A stretch of 64,000 nt of DNA from Flectobacillus longus (GTDB lineage Bacteria; Bacteroidota; Bacteroidia; Cytophagales; Spirosomataceae): NCBI RefSeq assembly GCF_030056705.1, contig NZ_JASHIC010000017.1, forward strand, positions 62,001 through 126,000, read 5' to 3'. The notes under the pieces were generated by a model. That model did not search any database. It saw only the letters and a program-made list of their open reading frames with translations, and had not been told where the DNA came from. Both the position numbers and the translations under genes were made by a program. Positions 28,254 through 37,090 of this stretch are shown one piece after another. The first letter of the stretch is position 1. Every line of letters starts with the position of its first letter.

Positions 28254-31200
28254 ATGTACAACAAACGTCTTAGATTGATAAAATATCGCTTTATAACTAT
28301 ACTTTTTTGTGTACTAATAGCCCATCTCCAATCTAGAGGACAGTATTATTTATCTTCTAAGCAGTATGGATTTTCGAGTGGCTTGGGGCATCGACATGTC
28401 AATGCCTCTTTTATTGACTCAAAAGGTAAAAAAGTAATTCTCACAGCCAACTCTATGGCTTTTTTTGAAGGAAACAGTTTCACTAGTATTTCGTACCCTG
28501 AGGCTTTTTCGTCAAAAGGGTTCAATACGATTTGTGAAGACAATACAGGTAATTATTGGGTATCTGAGGCATTTGAGTGGTTTTATTCATTTAATATCCG
28601 CCAAACTTATATTTATAGTCATCAGCACTTTATTCCATCAAAAAATAAATTACCGAACTCAATCCAGATAGAATCTATTCTATCGGACGAAAACAGGCTT
28701 CTATTAATTGGGACAAAAACAGGCGAAATTTACTCTTACTCGGCTCATGACAACAAAATTTCTTTACGAAAAAAAGTAGGTAAATTACCAATTAAACTGT
28801 TGTATGCTAAACAAAATAAAATTGTTTTTTGTGAAGAAAAAGGAACACTTGAAGACGACAACATTCAACTCATTAATTACGCAGGAAAGGTTTTATTTCA
28901 GGAAAAGCTCCTCAACAAATTTGGAGTGTCGGTGGTTTCTGTAGCTGAAGAACTTTATGCCGTATTTGATAGTCGTACACACATAGAAGTGACCAAACTT
29001 GGAACAAATGTGAATTTTTCTTTACCCAAAAATCACTCTTACACATATCTGACAGGGTTAGTGTATGAGCCTAAGTTCAAAACACTTATTTTTTATAGTA
29101 ATGATAAAATCTCTTTTTTGAATCCTAATCTAGAAACGCTATACACACACGATTTTCCTTTTTCTATTCATCATATTGTACCCGACAGTCATGGTAATTT
29201 ATTTATGAGTACCGACAAAGGGTTTGTGATTTTACGTATTCAAAAAGGTGTCATTAATACTCTTTTGTACAACCCCAACCCTGAAGACAATCAGGGTAAT
29301 TATTCGTGTCGTGAAATTTATAAATTAGATAAAAATACTCTTATTGTAAATACTAACCAATGTCGTCAGGTAATAGACCTTCGTACTGGAAAATCAGAAA
29401 AGTTACCTACCCTAAATGCTAACTTACAAAGCGACTTCATTCTTTCTATTCTTCATGATAAGCAGGGAACTCTTTGGTTTGGAGAACAGCAACTTGTTAC
29501 AACTGACTTAACTACAAAAGTCAACCGTTCGTACTTTGCCAATTATGGAACTCGGATTTGGTCTATGACAGAATACAAACAGGGGCTCTTACTAGGATTT
29601 GAGAAGAAAGGTATTGGCTATTTTGACAAATCTAGGGGTGGTGTCAGTTATTTTGAGGGAAAACAACCTCAGGAGCTTGCTTCTGCTACAGTGTATGATT
29701 TTTTTCCACTTAAAGATAACATATTCATAGCTTCGTCTTCTGGTCTTTATGTACTCGATAGCAATGGTGAAATTAGAAATATTCCGTATCCTGTTGGACA
29801 AAAAAAAGCCACTTATGACATTAATCTTTTTGACAAAAAACAGGCTAATACGCTGAGTTTATCGACAGAAGAAGGCATTGTGTTATGGGATATTTCGACT
29901 TCTAGAGTGCGACAGTTTATTCAAGATAGATATTTTGCCAAGATTAAGTTTTTATCTTGTTACGAAACCCAAAATGGCTATTGGGCTAGTAGCGAGCAGG
30001 GTATTTGGCATTTTGATAAAAATGGTAATCTCCTCAAAATTTATACTGAATTAGACGGACTAACTAATAATGAATGTAATACCTTGGCGCACTTTCAGGA
30101 TAGCGAGGGAACTTTATATTTTGGAGGACTAAATGGTGTTAACGTAATCAAACCTGAAGCTTTTGCTAATCAGCCCAAAGAAGGTACCATCGTAATTCGC
30201 AATATTAGAGTTTTTAATAAACAAGAATTAATCAATACTATTCCTGCACTAGAGAGGAACCGCTTAGCCTTATCAACGGGTGAAAATGCGATAGAATTCG
30301 AAGCCGAATTTGAGGATTATATGTACGATTGTGAAAAGCAATTTTACTATACTATTGGACAAGAGGAAAAAAACTGGGCACCCTTTGTAGCTAAAAACTT
30401 CCGAATAGATAACCTTCCTTTTGGTGAATCGCTGGTTCATATAAAAGTAGTTGCTTGTAATAATTTTGCCAATAGTAATACCATCACACTCAAAGTTTTT
30501 AGGGCTTATCCCTTGTACTATCGCTGGTACTTCTGGGTAATGGTAATGGCTGTGCTTGGCTTATTAATTTGGGCTGGTTTTCAACTATATGCGTATAGTT
30601 ATCGTATGCGTAATCTCAAACTAAAAGCATTGGTAGACAGACAAACGGTAAGTTTGCACGAAAATCTAAAGTTTAGAGACGAACTCCTCAAGCTATTGGT
30701 ACACGATGTACGTCATCCTATTATTAGTTTTAATAATCTGACAGATAAGCTAAATCTATTGATTCAGAAAAAAGAATATGAGCGACTTTCGTTGTTAGGA
30801 ACCGAATCTAAGTCTCGTAGTGAGAATCTGTTATGGCTTATCGACAACCTGATTTTATGGATTCAGTCTACCAATAGAAACGAAACGGTTGTGTACCAAA
30901 ATCATGATTTGATGGGATTGATTCATAAAATCATTCGTTCTTATCAGAATGATATTTCGGTTAGAAACCTTACATTTGTAGTCGAACCTGAAGCATTTAT
31001 TGCTAAAATAGACGAAAAATTATTTGTAATCACTATGCGCAACATCATATTCAACGCCATAGAATATGCCAAGCGAGATACAACAGTTCAAATAAAAATT
31101 AGCCGAAATACTCAGCTTGTAGAGGTTACCTGCTACAATCTTGTTGAGCCATACACCCAACCACGGGCAGAGTCACGAGGATTAAAGATAGGATTAAGTG

Positions 31201-31295
31201 TTTTGAAAACTATTTTAGAAAAACAATCTATCGAGCTTTTTAATGATAAAGTAGATGATATTTATCTTACAAGATTGATTATACCAGAAAAATAA
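28254..31295 (+). CDS. Reg_prop-type sensor histidine kinase with degenerate ATPase
   Basis: This 1013-residue protein has a membrane segment or signal near residues 10-28. A large periplasmic beta-propeller follows (Reg_prop-like, with units such as NTICEDNTGNYWVSE and LHDKQGTLWFGE), then a Y_Y_Y-like domain (about 655-745). A transmembrane helix lies near 752-784. The cytoplasmic dimerisation/H-box is LLVHDVRHPI, with phosphoacceptor candidate His817. The ATPase domain keeps an N-box (MRNIIFNAIEYA) and a G2-like SRGLKIGLSV. It has no DxGxG motif where the G1 box should be (VEVTCYNLVEPY). Unlike the usual Bacteroidota hybrid system, it has no receiver or AraC domain; a LytTR regulator is encoded downstream. 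ATP use may be weak or lost. Confidence 0.85.
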   Translation: MYNKRLRLIKYRFITILFCVLIAHLQSRGQYYLSSKQYGFSSGLGHRHVNASFIDSKGKKVILTANSMAFFEGNSFTSISYPEAFSSKGFNTICEDNTGNYWVSEAFEWFYSFNIRQTYIYSHQHFIPSKNKLPNSIQIESILSDENRLLLIGTKTGEIYSYSAHDNKISLRKKVGKLPIKLLYAKQNKIVFCEEKGTLEDDNIQLINYAGKVLFQEKLLNKFGVSVVSVAEELYAVFDSRTHIEVTKLGTNVNFSLPKNHSYTYLTGLVYEPKFKTLIFYSNDKISFLNPNLETLYTHDFPFSIHHIVPDSHGNLFMSTDKGFVILRIQKGVINTLLYNPNPEDNQGNYSCREIYKLDKNTLIVNTNQCRQVIDLRTGKSEKLPTLNANLQSDFILSILHDKQGTLWFGEQQLVTTDLTTKVNRSYFANYGTRIWSMTEYKQGLLLGFEKKGIGYFDKSRGGVSYFEGKQPQELASATVYDFFPLKDNIFIASSSGLYVLDSNGEIRNIPYPVGQKKATYDINLFDKKQANTLSLSTEEGIVLWDISTSRVRQFIQDRYFAKIKFLSCYETQNGYWASSEQGIWHFDKNGNLLKIYTELDGLTNNECNTLAHFQDSEGTLYFGGLNGVNVIKPEAFANQPKEGTIVIRNIRVFNKQELINTIPALERNRLALSTGENAIEFEAEFEDYMYDCEKQFYYTIGQEEKNWAPFVAKNFRIDNLPFGESLVHIKVVACNNFANSNTITLKVFRAYPLYYRWYFWVMVMAVLGLLIWAGFQLYAYSYRMRNLKLKALVDRQTVSLHENLKFRDELLKLLVHDVRHPIISFNNLTDKLNLLIQKKEYERLSLLGTESKSRSENLLWLIDNLILWIQSTNRNETVVYQNHDLMGLIHKIIRSYQNDISVRNLTFVVEPEAFIAKIDEKLFVITMRNIIFNAIEYAKRDTTVQIKISRNTQLVEVTCYNLVEPYTQPRAESRGLKIGLSVLKTILEKQSIELFNDKVDDIYLTRLIIPEK

Positions 31296-31299
31296 ATCT

Positions 31300-31336
31300 A
31301 AAAAGAGTGTATCAAAAAAGATTGGTACACTTTTTT
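31300..31336 (+). terminator. Terminator-like hairpin after the sensor kinase
   Basis: AAAAAGAGTGTATC pairs imperfectly with GGTACACTTTTTT, which ends in a T run. It separates the kinase from the LytTR gene. Confidence 0.65.
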
Positions 31337-31542
31337 AATGCCATTAAAAACCAAGAGTTGTGTTTACTCGTAGGTATATACGAACACTCAGGTATGTCTC
31401 AGGATGAACGTCTTTAGTTATATTTTGAAAATAGCTTACTTTAGGTAAAAACAACTCTAATTTCAACATCCATATCTCCTTTTTAACACCCATTATTTAA
31501 ATATTTTGTGATTATTTGCATTAAGAACCCACTAGTCTATTT

Positions 31543-32265
31543 ATGAATTCTATTGCTTGCTTAATACTAGAAGATACTATTAGTGATCAACTAGACATAG
31601 AGCTTATACTACAGCACTATCCTATGATAGATGCTACTTATGTAAACACACCCAAATCCTTCTTAGCGGCCATCAAAGAAAATGACTATCAGCTTTATTT
31701 CATGGATATTCATGTTTCGTCTGACATCACAGGCGTAGATTTATTAGCATCTGTCCGTAATACGAGTGCTTGGGTGATACTCAATAGCTCCTATTTATCA
31801 GATGAATATTATGAAGAGTATAAAAAAATAGATTGTCGAAAATATTGTATTTCAAAACCCCTTAACCAATTTTCTGTAAGAACAATACTTGATGAGTTAG
31901 TCACTCAAACTACCAAAAATAATTCATTGGGTAATAGCACAGAATTTATCATGGTGAAACAAGGTGATTATCTACATAAAATAAATATTGATTCTATTTT
32001 ATATTTCGAGTCGAGTGGTCACTTAGTTTATATCAAAACCAAAGATGCTAAATATGCTACTTATGGTTCACTCAAACATTATGAGTCATTGATACAAGGC
32101 AAAACTTTCGAAAAAATCAATCGAAATGTCATTATCAACTTGTTGTTTGTTCAGAAAATTAATATCAAAGAAGATTTTATCGAAATAGATAACTCATGTT
32201 TTTCTTTAAGTAGAATCCAGAAAAAAGAATTTATAGAAAAATTTGATAGACTAATACTCAAGTAA
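31543..32265 (+). CDS. LytTR family response regulator
   Basis: This 240-residue protein starts with a receiver domain (residues 1-120), with acidic pair Glu10/Asp11, phosphoacceptor Asp55 in YFMDIHV and Lys105 in CISKP. The C-terminal half (about 135-240) is a LytTR DNA-binding domain (ILYFESSGHLVYI and the FEKINRNVIINLLFVQKI signature). It lies 247 bp after the Reg_prop kinase. The pair is the likely local two-component system of the surface locus, though the terminator between them suggests separate transcription. The target genes are unknown; the surface locus is the obvious candidate by position. Confidence 0.9.
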   Translation: MNSIACLILEDTISDQLDIELILQHYPMIDATYVNTPKSFLAAIKENDYQLYFMDIHVSSDITGVDLLASVRNTSAWVILNSSYLSDEYYEEYKKIDCRKYCISKPLNQFSVRTILDELVTQTTKNNSLGNSTEFIMVKQGDYLHKINIDSILYFESSGHLVYIKTKDAKYATYGSLKHYESLIQGKTFEKINRNVIINLLFVQKINIKEDFIEIDNSCFSLSRIQKKEFIEKFDRLILK

Positions 32266-32333
32266 ATGATGAATTGTGAGTGGCGAATTGTGAATGTATC
32301 TTTTGAATACTAGCATTTTACATTCACAATCAG

Positions 32334-32370
32334 ATTGCCTAGTTCAAGACTTAGTCTCGAACTAGGCAAT
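32334..32370 (+). repeat. Hairpin with GCCTAGTT arms
   Basis: ATTGCCTAGTTC and GAACTAGGCAAT are perfect 12-bp arms. Inner AGAC/GTCT extends the stem to near completeness. The arm motif GCCTAGTT also forms the tandem repeats at 32548-32589. It may end the LytTR transcript, but no T-run follows. Confidence 0.6.
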
Positions 32371-32406
32371 AATACAATCTTATTTTGAAAGTAAAATATT
32401 GATAAT

Positions 32407-32649
32407 GAAGCTGTTTAAACTTTCTTAAAATTGCTCGCGTAAGCAATGAATTTATACTGTTTGAGCGAAGCGAGGTGGTACGCCACTCCGATTACAAATT
32501 CTTGATTTTTTTGCGGCCGCCGCTGCAGTTACTTTTTGTATCAAGGCGGGAACGCCTAGTTGGGAACGCCTAGTTGGGAACGCCTAGTTAAAAAGTAAGA
32601 CAAAGAGTTAATCAATAAAATATGTTTTTTGAAAAGTTTAAACAGCTTC
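32407..32649. mobile_element. MITE-like element with 17-bp terminal inverted repeats
   Basis: GAAGCTGTTTAAACTTT at 32407-32423 is repeated inverted at 32633-32649, bounding 243 bp with no gene. Inside are a GC-rich island with a GCGGCCGC site near 32512, hairpins and a 14-bp tandem repeat. The architecture is that of a non-autonomous transposon. No clear target duplication is visible at its ends. Confidence 0.6.
32548..32589. repeat. Tandem repeat, 3 x 14 bp (GGGAACGCCTAGTT)
   Basis: Three perfect copies of GGGAACGCCTAGTT lie end to end inside the MITE-like element. There are no spacers, so it is not a CRISPR. Confidence 0.9.
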
Positions 32650-32815
32650 AATTAAAAACTTACAACTCATCATTCAACACTAATTTCCCAAATCATTTCT
32701 TTTTTTGAAATGATTTTTTATTTTGACCCAACCATTCTTTCTTTACTTTCATCTTGTTAATGTTCTGGTACTCTTATAAGCGTATAGTCTTATAACAACG
32801 AAAAATAGCCACATA

Positions 32816-33373
32816 TTGAAGACACAAGAAGAAATCATAAAACGGTGCTTAAAAGGAGATGAAACAGCCTTTAGTACGTTATACCATCAGTTTTCATCTA
32901 AAATGATGGTTGTATGTATTCGCTACTCGTCGGACCATGAATCGGCACAAGACTTACTTCAAGAAGGATTTATTCGAGTATTCCAGCATTTACATCAATT
33001 CAAAAATGAAGGCTCTTTGGAGGGCTGGATTCGACGAATTATGGTAAACTTAGCATTGGAAACCTATCGAAAAACAATCAATCTTCGTAATCAAACTGAA
33101 CTTCCGAGCGAATATGAATCAGAACACCCATTATCTGCCGAGGATATTATGAGCCAGCTCAATGCCAATGAATTGCTGTCGTTGGTACAGCAGCTTCCCC
33201 CGACTTATCGGCTGGTTTTTAACCTTTATGAGTTTGAAGGAGCCAAACATCACGAAATAGCCCAACAATTAGGAATATCAGAAGGTACCTCAAAATCTAA
33301 TTTACACGATGCCAAAAAACTTTTACAAAAATGGGTTTCAAAATTGATGTACGATACCAATAACCAGAAATAA
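32816..33373 (+). CDS. ECF-type RNA polymerase sigma factor
   Basis: This 185-residue protein starts at a TTG codon; no in-frame ATG lies near. Region 2 (YHQFSSKMMVVCIRYSSDHESAQDLLQEGFIRVFQHLHQF) and region 4 (LPPTYRLVFNLYEFEGAKHHEIAQQLGISEGTSKSNLHDAKKLLQ) are complete, as in Bacteroidota RpoE-like sigma factors. It is followed after 3 bases by a membrane protein with an anti-sigma-like N-terminus, so the two are likely one operon and a sensing pair. The regulon is unknown. By position it may respond to envelope state. Confidence 0.92.
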   Translation: MKTQEEIIKRCLKGDETAFSTLYHQFSSKMMVVCIRYSSDHESAQDLLQEGFIRVFQHLHQFKNEGSLEGWIRRIMVNLALETYRKTINLRNQTELPSEYESEHPLSAEDIMSQLNANELLSLVQQLPPTYRLVFNLYEFEGAKHHEIAQQLGISEGTSKSNLHDAKKLLQKWVSKLMYDTNNQK

Positions 33374-33376
33374 TCC

Positions 33377-34774
33377 ATGAGCGAGCAAGAATCAAATGAT
33401 ATAGGAAAGGTTTTTCGGTCGGCAATAGATGGCCTATCGATGACACCTCCCAAGGCCGTCTGGGAAAATCTACGGATGATGGCATTGCAAACACAAATAA
33501 TTCGTTATCAGTCAATTAATCGTTGGCTGACAATATATGCTACTATTGTTACCTTATTACTAGGAGGAGCTATCGTAGAGCATTTTTCACACAGCAACTT
33601 AGAATTTTCTATCCCAGAAAAGAACAAATTGGTTTATCAAACTCGACTCGTTCACGATACCATTACCGTTACCAAAGTAATCTATAATAATATCGAAAAA
33701 TCTAAGGATGAAATTCCCAAAATAGAAACAAATAACGATACTCAGATAAGCCATTTACCCAAGTCCACAAATAGCCTTAACCCATTAGTTTATGATTCAA
33801 CTTTTACCACCAAATCAATCAATGCTATTACCGATTCTGCTTCTTTTTCTGTTGAACCTTATGATGTAGAGCATACTGAAGTAATATCTCAAAAAGAAAT
33901 TATAAAGACAATTCATTCAAAACCGTATAGTTTGTTTATTCATCATATACCTTTAGCATCTATTCCTTACTGGCAATATAAACCTAAAAATGCGCCTTCT
34001 GAAAAACCGCCAAAATTGAAGATTCCGTTAAAGAATCGACTTGCGGCTTCGGTATTTTATGCGCCTGAATTGGGGGATTTAATTGTATATCGCTCTACTC
34101 CTGACGCTTTTAATTATGGCAATGAAACTATCGAAAAGGCTTATACATGGGGATTTAGAGCTAGTATTGACCTTTCGCCTAGAGTTTCGATTGCTACGGG
34201 TATCCAGCTAAGTACGATTCAGTTTGCAGGAGCTGTTCGTAAAGCATCTATTCAGCCCGAACTGGTTAATGGTCAATTACAGTATTTATACAAAACCGTG
34301 TTTGGAGTCGCTAATATTCCTACTAATGAAATGACCACCGAGCCTGCTGTCAACAACCCTATTTCGGTAGAAATGGAGGATGAACATAGTGTAAGTTTTG
34401 TTAATATTCCTTTGTCAGTAAGATATAATGCGTTTTCATTAAAACTCACAAAAGGCACTCGTAATCAGCGCTATATTAGTTTGTATGGTATTGGAGGTGT
34501 CAATTATCATATTCCAAGTAGTCAACTCATGAACATTGAAGTATATGAATCCGATGGGCATGATTTTTACACAACTTTGCGTGATTTTAGTAATACCCAA
34601 TCTTATTGGAGCTATCAGCTGGGTATCGGAGCTGAGCTAGAACTAGGTCGTAGCACCAGTGTATGGGTAGAACCTTACTACAACCGAACTATCAATAGTT
34701 TTGTGAAAGATTTACCACTACAATCAAACCTTCAAAATGCAGGAATGAAATTTGGCTTGAAATGGCATTTTTAG
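33377..34774 (+). CDS. Membrane protein with anti-sigma-like N-terminus and outer-membrane-barrel-like C-terminus
   Basis: This is a 465-residue protein. Residues 1-48 are cytoplasmic and carry the motif MTPPKAVWENLRMMAL, seen in Bacteroidota proteins that pair with ECF sigma factors. One transmembrane helix spans about 49-67 (RWLTIYATIVTLLLGGAIV). A polar linker (about 70-215) follows. From about 220 to the end a beta-barrel-like pattern appears (LAASVFYAPELGDLIVY, AYTWGFRASIDLSPRVSIATGIQLS), ending FGLKWHF with a terminal aromatic. It overlaps the operon of the ECF sigma factor with a 3-base gap. It is probably an anti-sigma factor or sensor. The barrel-like part could be a soluble beta domain rather than a true outer-membrane barrel. 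Confidence 0.75.
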   Translation: MSEQESNDIGKVFRSAIDGLSMTPPKAVWENLRMMALQTQIIRYQSINRWLTIYATIVTLLLGGAIVEHFSHSNLEFSIPEKNKLVYQTRLVHDTITVTKVIYNNIEKSKDEIPKIETNNDTQISHLPKSTNSLNPLVYDSTFTTKSINAITDSASFSVEPYDVEHTEVISQKEIIKTIHSKPYSLFIHHIPLASIPYWQYKPKNAPSEKPPKLKIPLKNRLAASVFYAPELGDLIVYRSTPDAFNYGNETIEKAYTWGFRASIDLSPRVSIATGIQLSTIQFAGAVRKASIQPELVNGQLQYLYKTVFGVANIPTNEMTTEPAVNNPISVEMEDEHSVSFVNIPLSVRYNAFSLKLTKGTRNQRYISLYGIGGVNYHIPSSQLMNIEVYESDGHDFYTTLRDFSNTQSYWSYQLGIGAELELGRSTSVWVEPYYNRTINSFVKDLPLQSNLQNAGMKFGLKWHF

Positions 34775-34851
34775 TTGGATAATGCTTTCTTCATCTTAGA
34801 ATTCTGTAAATCAATAGTCAAAATGTAATTAATAATAAAGCAAGAAATATA

Positions 34852-35047
34852 AGTCATCTCTAATTTAGCGATTTAGTGATTATATAAAAAATTGTATTCC
34901 ATCAGTCGAGACGCAATGATTACGTCTTAAGCCAAGCCATATCTAGCATAGTAGCATCAAAAAAGCGGTCGAAAAATATTTTTCGACCGCTTTTTTAATA
35001 AAAACTTGGAGAATAATCCCAATCCTAAAAATTCGGAATGACTCATG
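34852..35047. mobile_element. 195-bp MITE-like element, left copy of inverted pair
   Basis: It matches the reverse complement of 39836-40030 almost base for base, including GCCAAGCCATATCTAGCATA and TTGGAGAATAATCCCAATCC. The element ends (AAGTCATC and GAATGACT) are imperfect inverted repeats. It holds the palindrome at 34959-34996 and fills the gap between two convergent genes. No coding capacity. Confidence 0.85.
34959..34996. terminator. 38-bp perfect palindrome, bidirectional terminator-like
   Basis: AAAAAAGCGGTCGAAAAAT is followed by its exact complement, so each strand gives a stem ending in six Ts. It lies between the convergent genes ending at 34774 (+) and 35050 (-) and could stop transcripts from both sides. 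Confidence 0.8.
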
Positions 35048-35049
35048 AC

Positions 35050-36324
35050 TTAGAGTCTATTTTGATATTTTTTATGTAAATACCCAATAGATAGCCCTAC
35101 CAACAAAATATAAATAGCTGAAATAGCGTAGGATAGTGAGATAAAGAAGTCAAGATAATTGATACTTTTCTGAAAAAAGTTTTTGTAAAAAAGCACCAAA
35201 ATACTTCCCAAATACGCATAATAATCGGCCAATGTGATAAGAAAACCTATGGTTCCTGAGCGCTGAAAAGAAGCAATCATCCTCTCAAAATACAAACTAT
35301 TACACATCGAGTACGCTACATAAACGCCAAACCCCAAGAGCGTTAACCACACTACAGGCCCAATCAAATGAGCTTGAAATAAAAACGTACTCAAGCCGAT
35401 GAGTATTCCTCCTAACAGCATCAAAATCTCAATCAAGAAAAAAGCCTGATAATTATTTTTTATCCATCGTATCGATGCCATCAACAACAAAACAGCAATG
35501 GCAATAGGTGTTTCAGTTTGAGTAAAAATGGCAGAATTATTGGCGTATCCTAGCAGTTTCCAAATTTCAGGAGTAAAATTATCCCTGAATTCACGGAAGG
35601 TTGTGAGCACAATATAAGAAACAACGAAAATGCTGAGGCTGAGAAAGAACTCCTTCACAAAAGCTTTTCTATCCTCTTTTTGCATCGGTTTTCTGATGGT
35701 TCGACTAGCAATATCCTCAGTATTAGGAGCAGGTATTTGCCCCATCAAAGTAGCACAAATCACAAAAGGAATAAACATAATCGCACAAGCGACAAAGGGC
35801 ATCCAAAATTCAGTAACTCCCCACGTATTCATCACCCACTTACCAATACTTTTTGCAAAACCTGAGCCCATAATAAACGAAGCTGTGAGTACTGCCACGA
35901 GCAAATCTGTACTGCGACGCCCTTCCAAAAATCCCAATATAGTTCCATAAACCATACCTAGAGGCAAACTTGCTAAAAAGATAAAAATCAAATTATAAGG
36001 AGCAGGCGTTAGGGCAAAAAGTAGATAAGCAAACCATGATAGCGCCAGCATCAGAATCAGACTTTTCGAACGATTTTCGGGAAGCATTTCAGAAACATAT
36101 TTCACTCCCAATCCTTTAGAAACTGCGAAGCCCAATACCTGAGCTGTAATCATCAATATCTTGAATTGAACACCCCAAAAAATCCAGTCTTCATACGTGG
36201 CTGCCGTGTAAGCTCGTCGAAAGGGATAAAAGCATAAATAGGTGAAAAATGCCGTCAGGGAAGCAAATACCTGAAATGCCAGCGAATTTCGTTGAAGTGT
36301 AATTTGTAGTTTTTGAAGCATCAT
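35050..36324 (-). CDS. MFS-type membrane transporter, DUF5690 family
   Basis: This 424-residue protein has about twelve hydrophobic helices (for example VFASLTAFFTYLCFYPF, LILMLALSWFAYLLFAL, AIAVLLLMASI, ISAIYILLVGLSIGYL). The N-terminal FYPFRRAYTA block and the PLGMVYGTILGFLEGRRSTDLLVA segment match the DUF5690 group of Bacteroidota, which is major-facilitator-like. It is an inner-membrane permease whose substrate is unknown. It is divergent from the PL26-like lyase gene, and both sit inside an inverted-repeat-bounded cassette, so it may import the products of that lyase. That is an inference from neighbourhood. A shared terminator element lies downstream. Confidence 0.82.
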   Translation of the reverse strand: MMLQKLQITLQRNSLAFQVFASLTAFFTYLCFYPFRRAYTAATYEDWIFWGVQFKILMITAQVLGFAVSKGLGVKYVSEMLPENRSKSLILMLALSWFAYLLFALTPAPYNLIFIFLASLPLGMVYGTILGFLEGRRSTDLLVAVLTASFIMGSGFAKSIGKWVMNTWGVTEFWMPFVACAIMFIPFVICATLMGQIPAPNTEDIASRTIRKPMQKEDRKAFVKEFFLSLSIFVVSYIVLTTFREFRDNFTPEIWKLLGYANNSAIFTQTETPIAIAVLLLMASIRWIKNNYQAFFLIEILMLLGGILIGLSTFLFQAHLIGPVVWLTLLGFGVYVAYSMCNSLYFERMIASFQRSGTIGFLITLADYYAYLGSILVLFYKNFFQKSINYLDFFISLSYAISAIYILLVGLSIGYLHKKYQNRL

Positions 36325-36634
36325 TAGTTAAGATAAAAATATGAGGTTTGTTGATGGTCAATAACTAAAGATAAGATTTTGCCCCATAACACCAAAATTA
36401 TCTGTAGGCTTTAGAGGTCTCCAAATACCTGTAAACTGTCCTGAACTATCCTTTCAATAGCCTCATGAAGCAGGACGGCAATATGAAAATATATCTTGAA
36501 AATTGTGTTGCAATGCTTTAGGCAAAAGCTATAGGTAGTAGGTAGGTAAAATCGTGTAAATGTTGCTTACTTGCTTAAATAACCATGCAAAATAAGCTTT
36601 TAAAAACTAGTATTATATAATTATCATTTTTAAA

Positions 36635-36803
36635 AGCTCCGTAGGAGCGACAGTTTGGTAGTGTCATTAATGAGAACATATTTTTTGAGCACCGTAGGTG
36701 CGACAGAAAGCCAAAATCTTGAAATCTTTCGCACCTACGGCGGCGCTCTTTTAACCGTTTAGAGAAATGATTTTTACTACCAAACTGTCGCTCCTACGGA
36801 GCT
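36635..36803. repeat. Nested REP-like inverted repeats (GTAGGAGCGACAG family), copy 2
   Basis: Outer perfect 28-bp arms lie at 36635-36662 (AGCTCCGTAGGAGCGACAG and on) and 36776-36803. They enclose inner arms GCACCGTAGGTGCGACAG (from 36689) and CGCACCTACGG (from 36730). Inner arms and right outer arm match 2543-2656. It lies in the 766-bp divergent gap between the transporter and lyase genes, where it could affect both promoters. Confidence 0.88.
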
Positions 36804-36876
36804 GATGATAGGATTGGTTTCTGAAAAAGCCCTGTAAACAGACATATTTATGCGGTATCATTGATTAAATATTGAG

Positions 36877-37017
36877 AATTAGTGCTGTACGAAGGATTAG
36901 TGTTGTCTTTAAAATAAAATTGATGTAGTGGCAACTCTTGCAGTTGCCACTACATCAAAAAACACTAATCATAAGAACTCTTTTGAACAAAATAAAATCC
37001 TTCGTACAACCCTAATT
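36877..37017. repeat. Composite palindrome, 141 bp
   Basis: Outer arms 36877-36896 and 36998-37017 share TGTACGAAGGA. A second pair (GATTAGTGTT and AACACTAATC) lies inside. The centre is a perfect 17-bp stem TTGATGTAGTGGCAACT (36920-36936 with 36942-36958) with a 5-base loop. This could form a cruciform or a long RNA hairpin. No similar copy was seen elsewhere in the window. A TTCACAACTCACAATTC motif follows at about 37042-37060. Confidence 0.8.
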
Positions 37018-37090
37018 GATAATTAAAAATTTACATTCAAAATTCACAACTCACAATTCGTAACTAATACTTACCTCTAATAAATAAACT

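Noticed and set aside
32548-32589. Three tandem 14-bp copies taken as a possible CRISPR array
   Set aside because: The copies are directly adjacent with no spacers, and no cas gene is present.
32407-32649. Complete insertion sequence
   Set aside because: No open frame for a transposase exists between the terminal repeats; only a non-autonomous element is supported.
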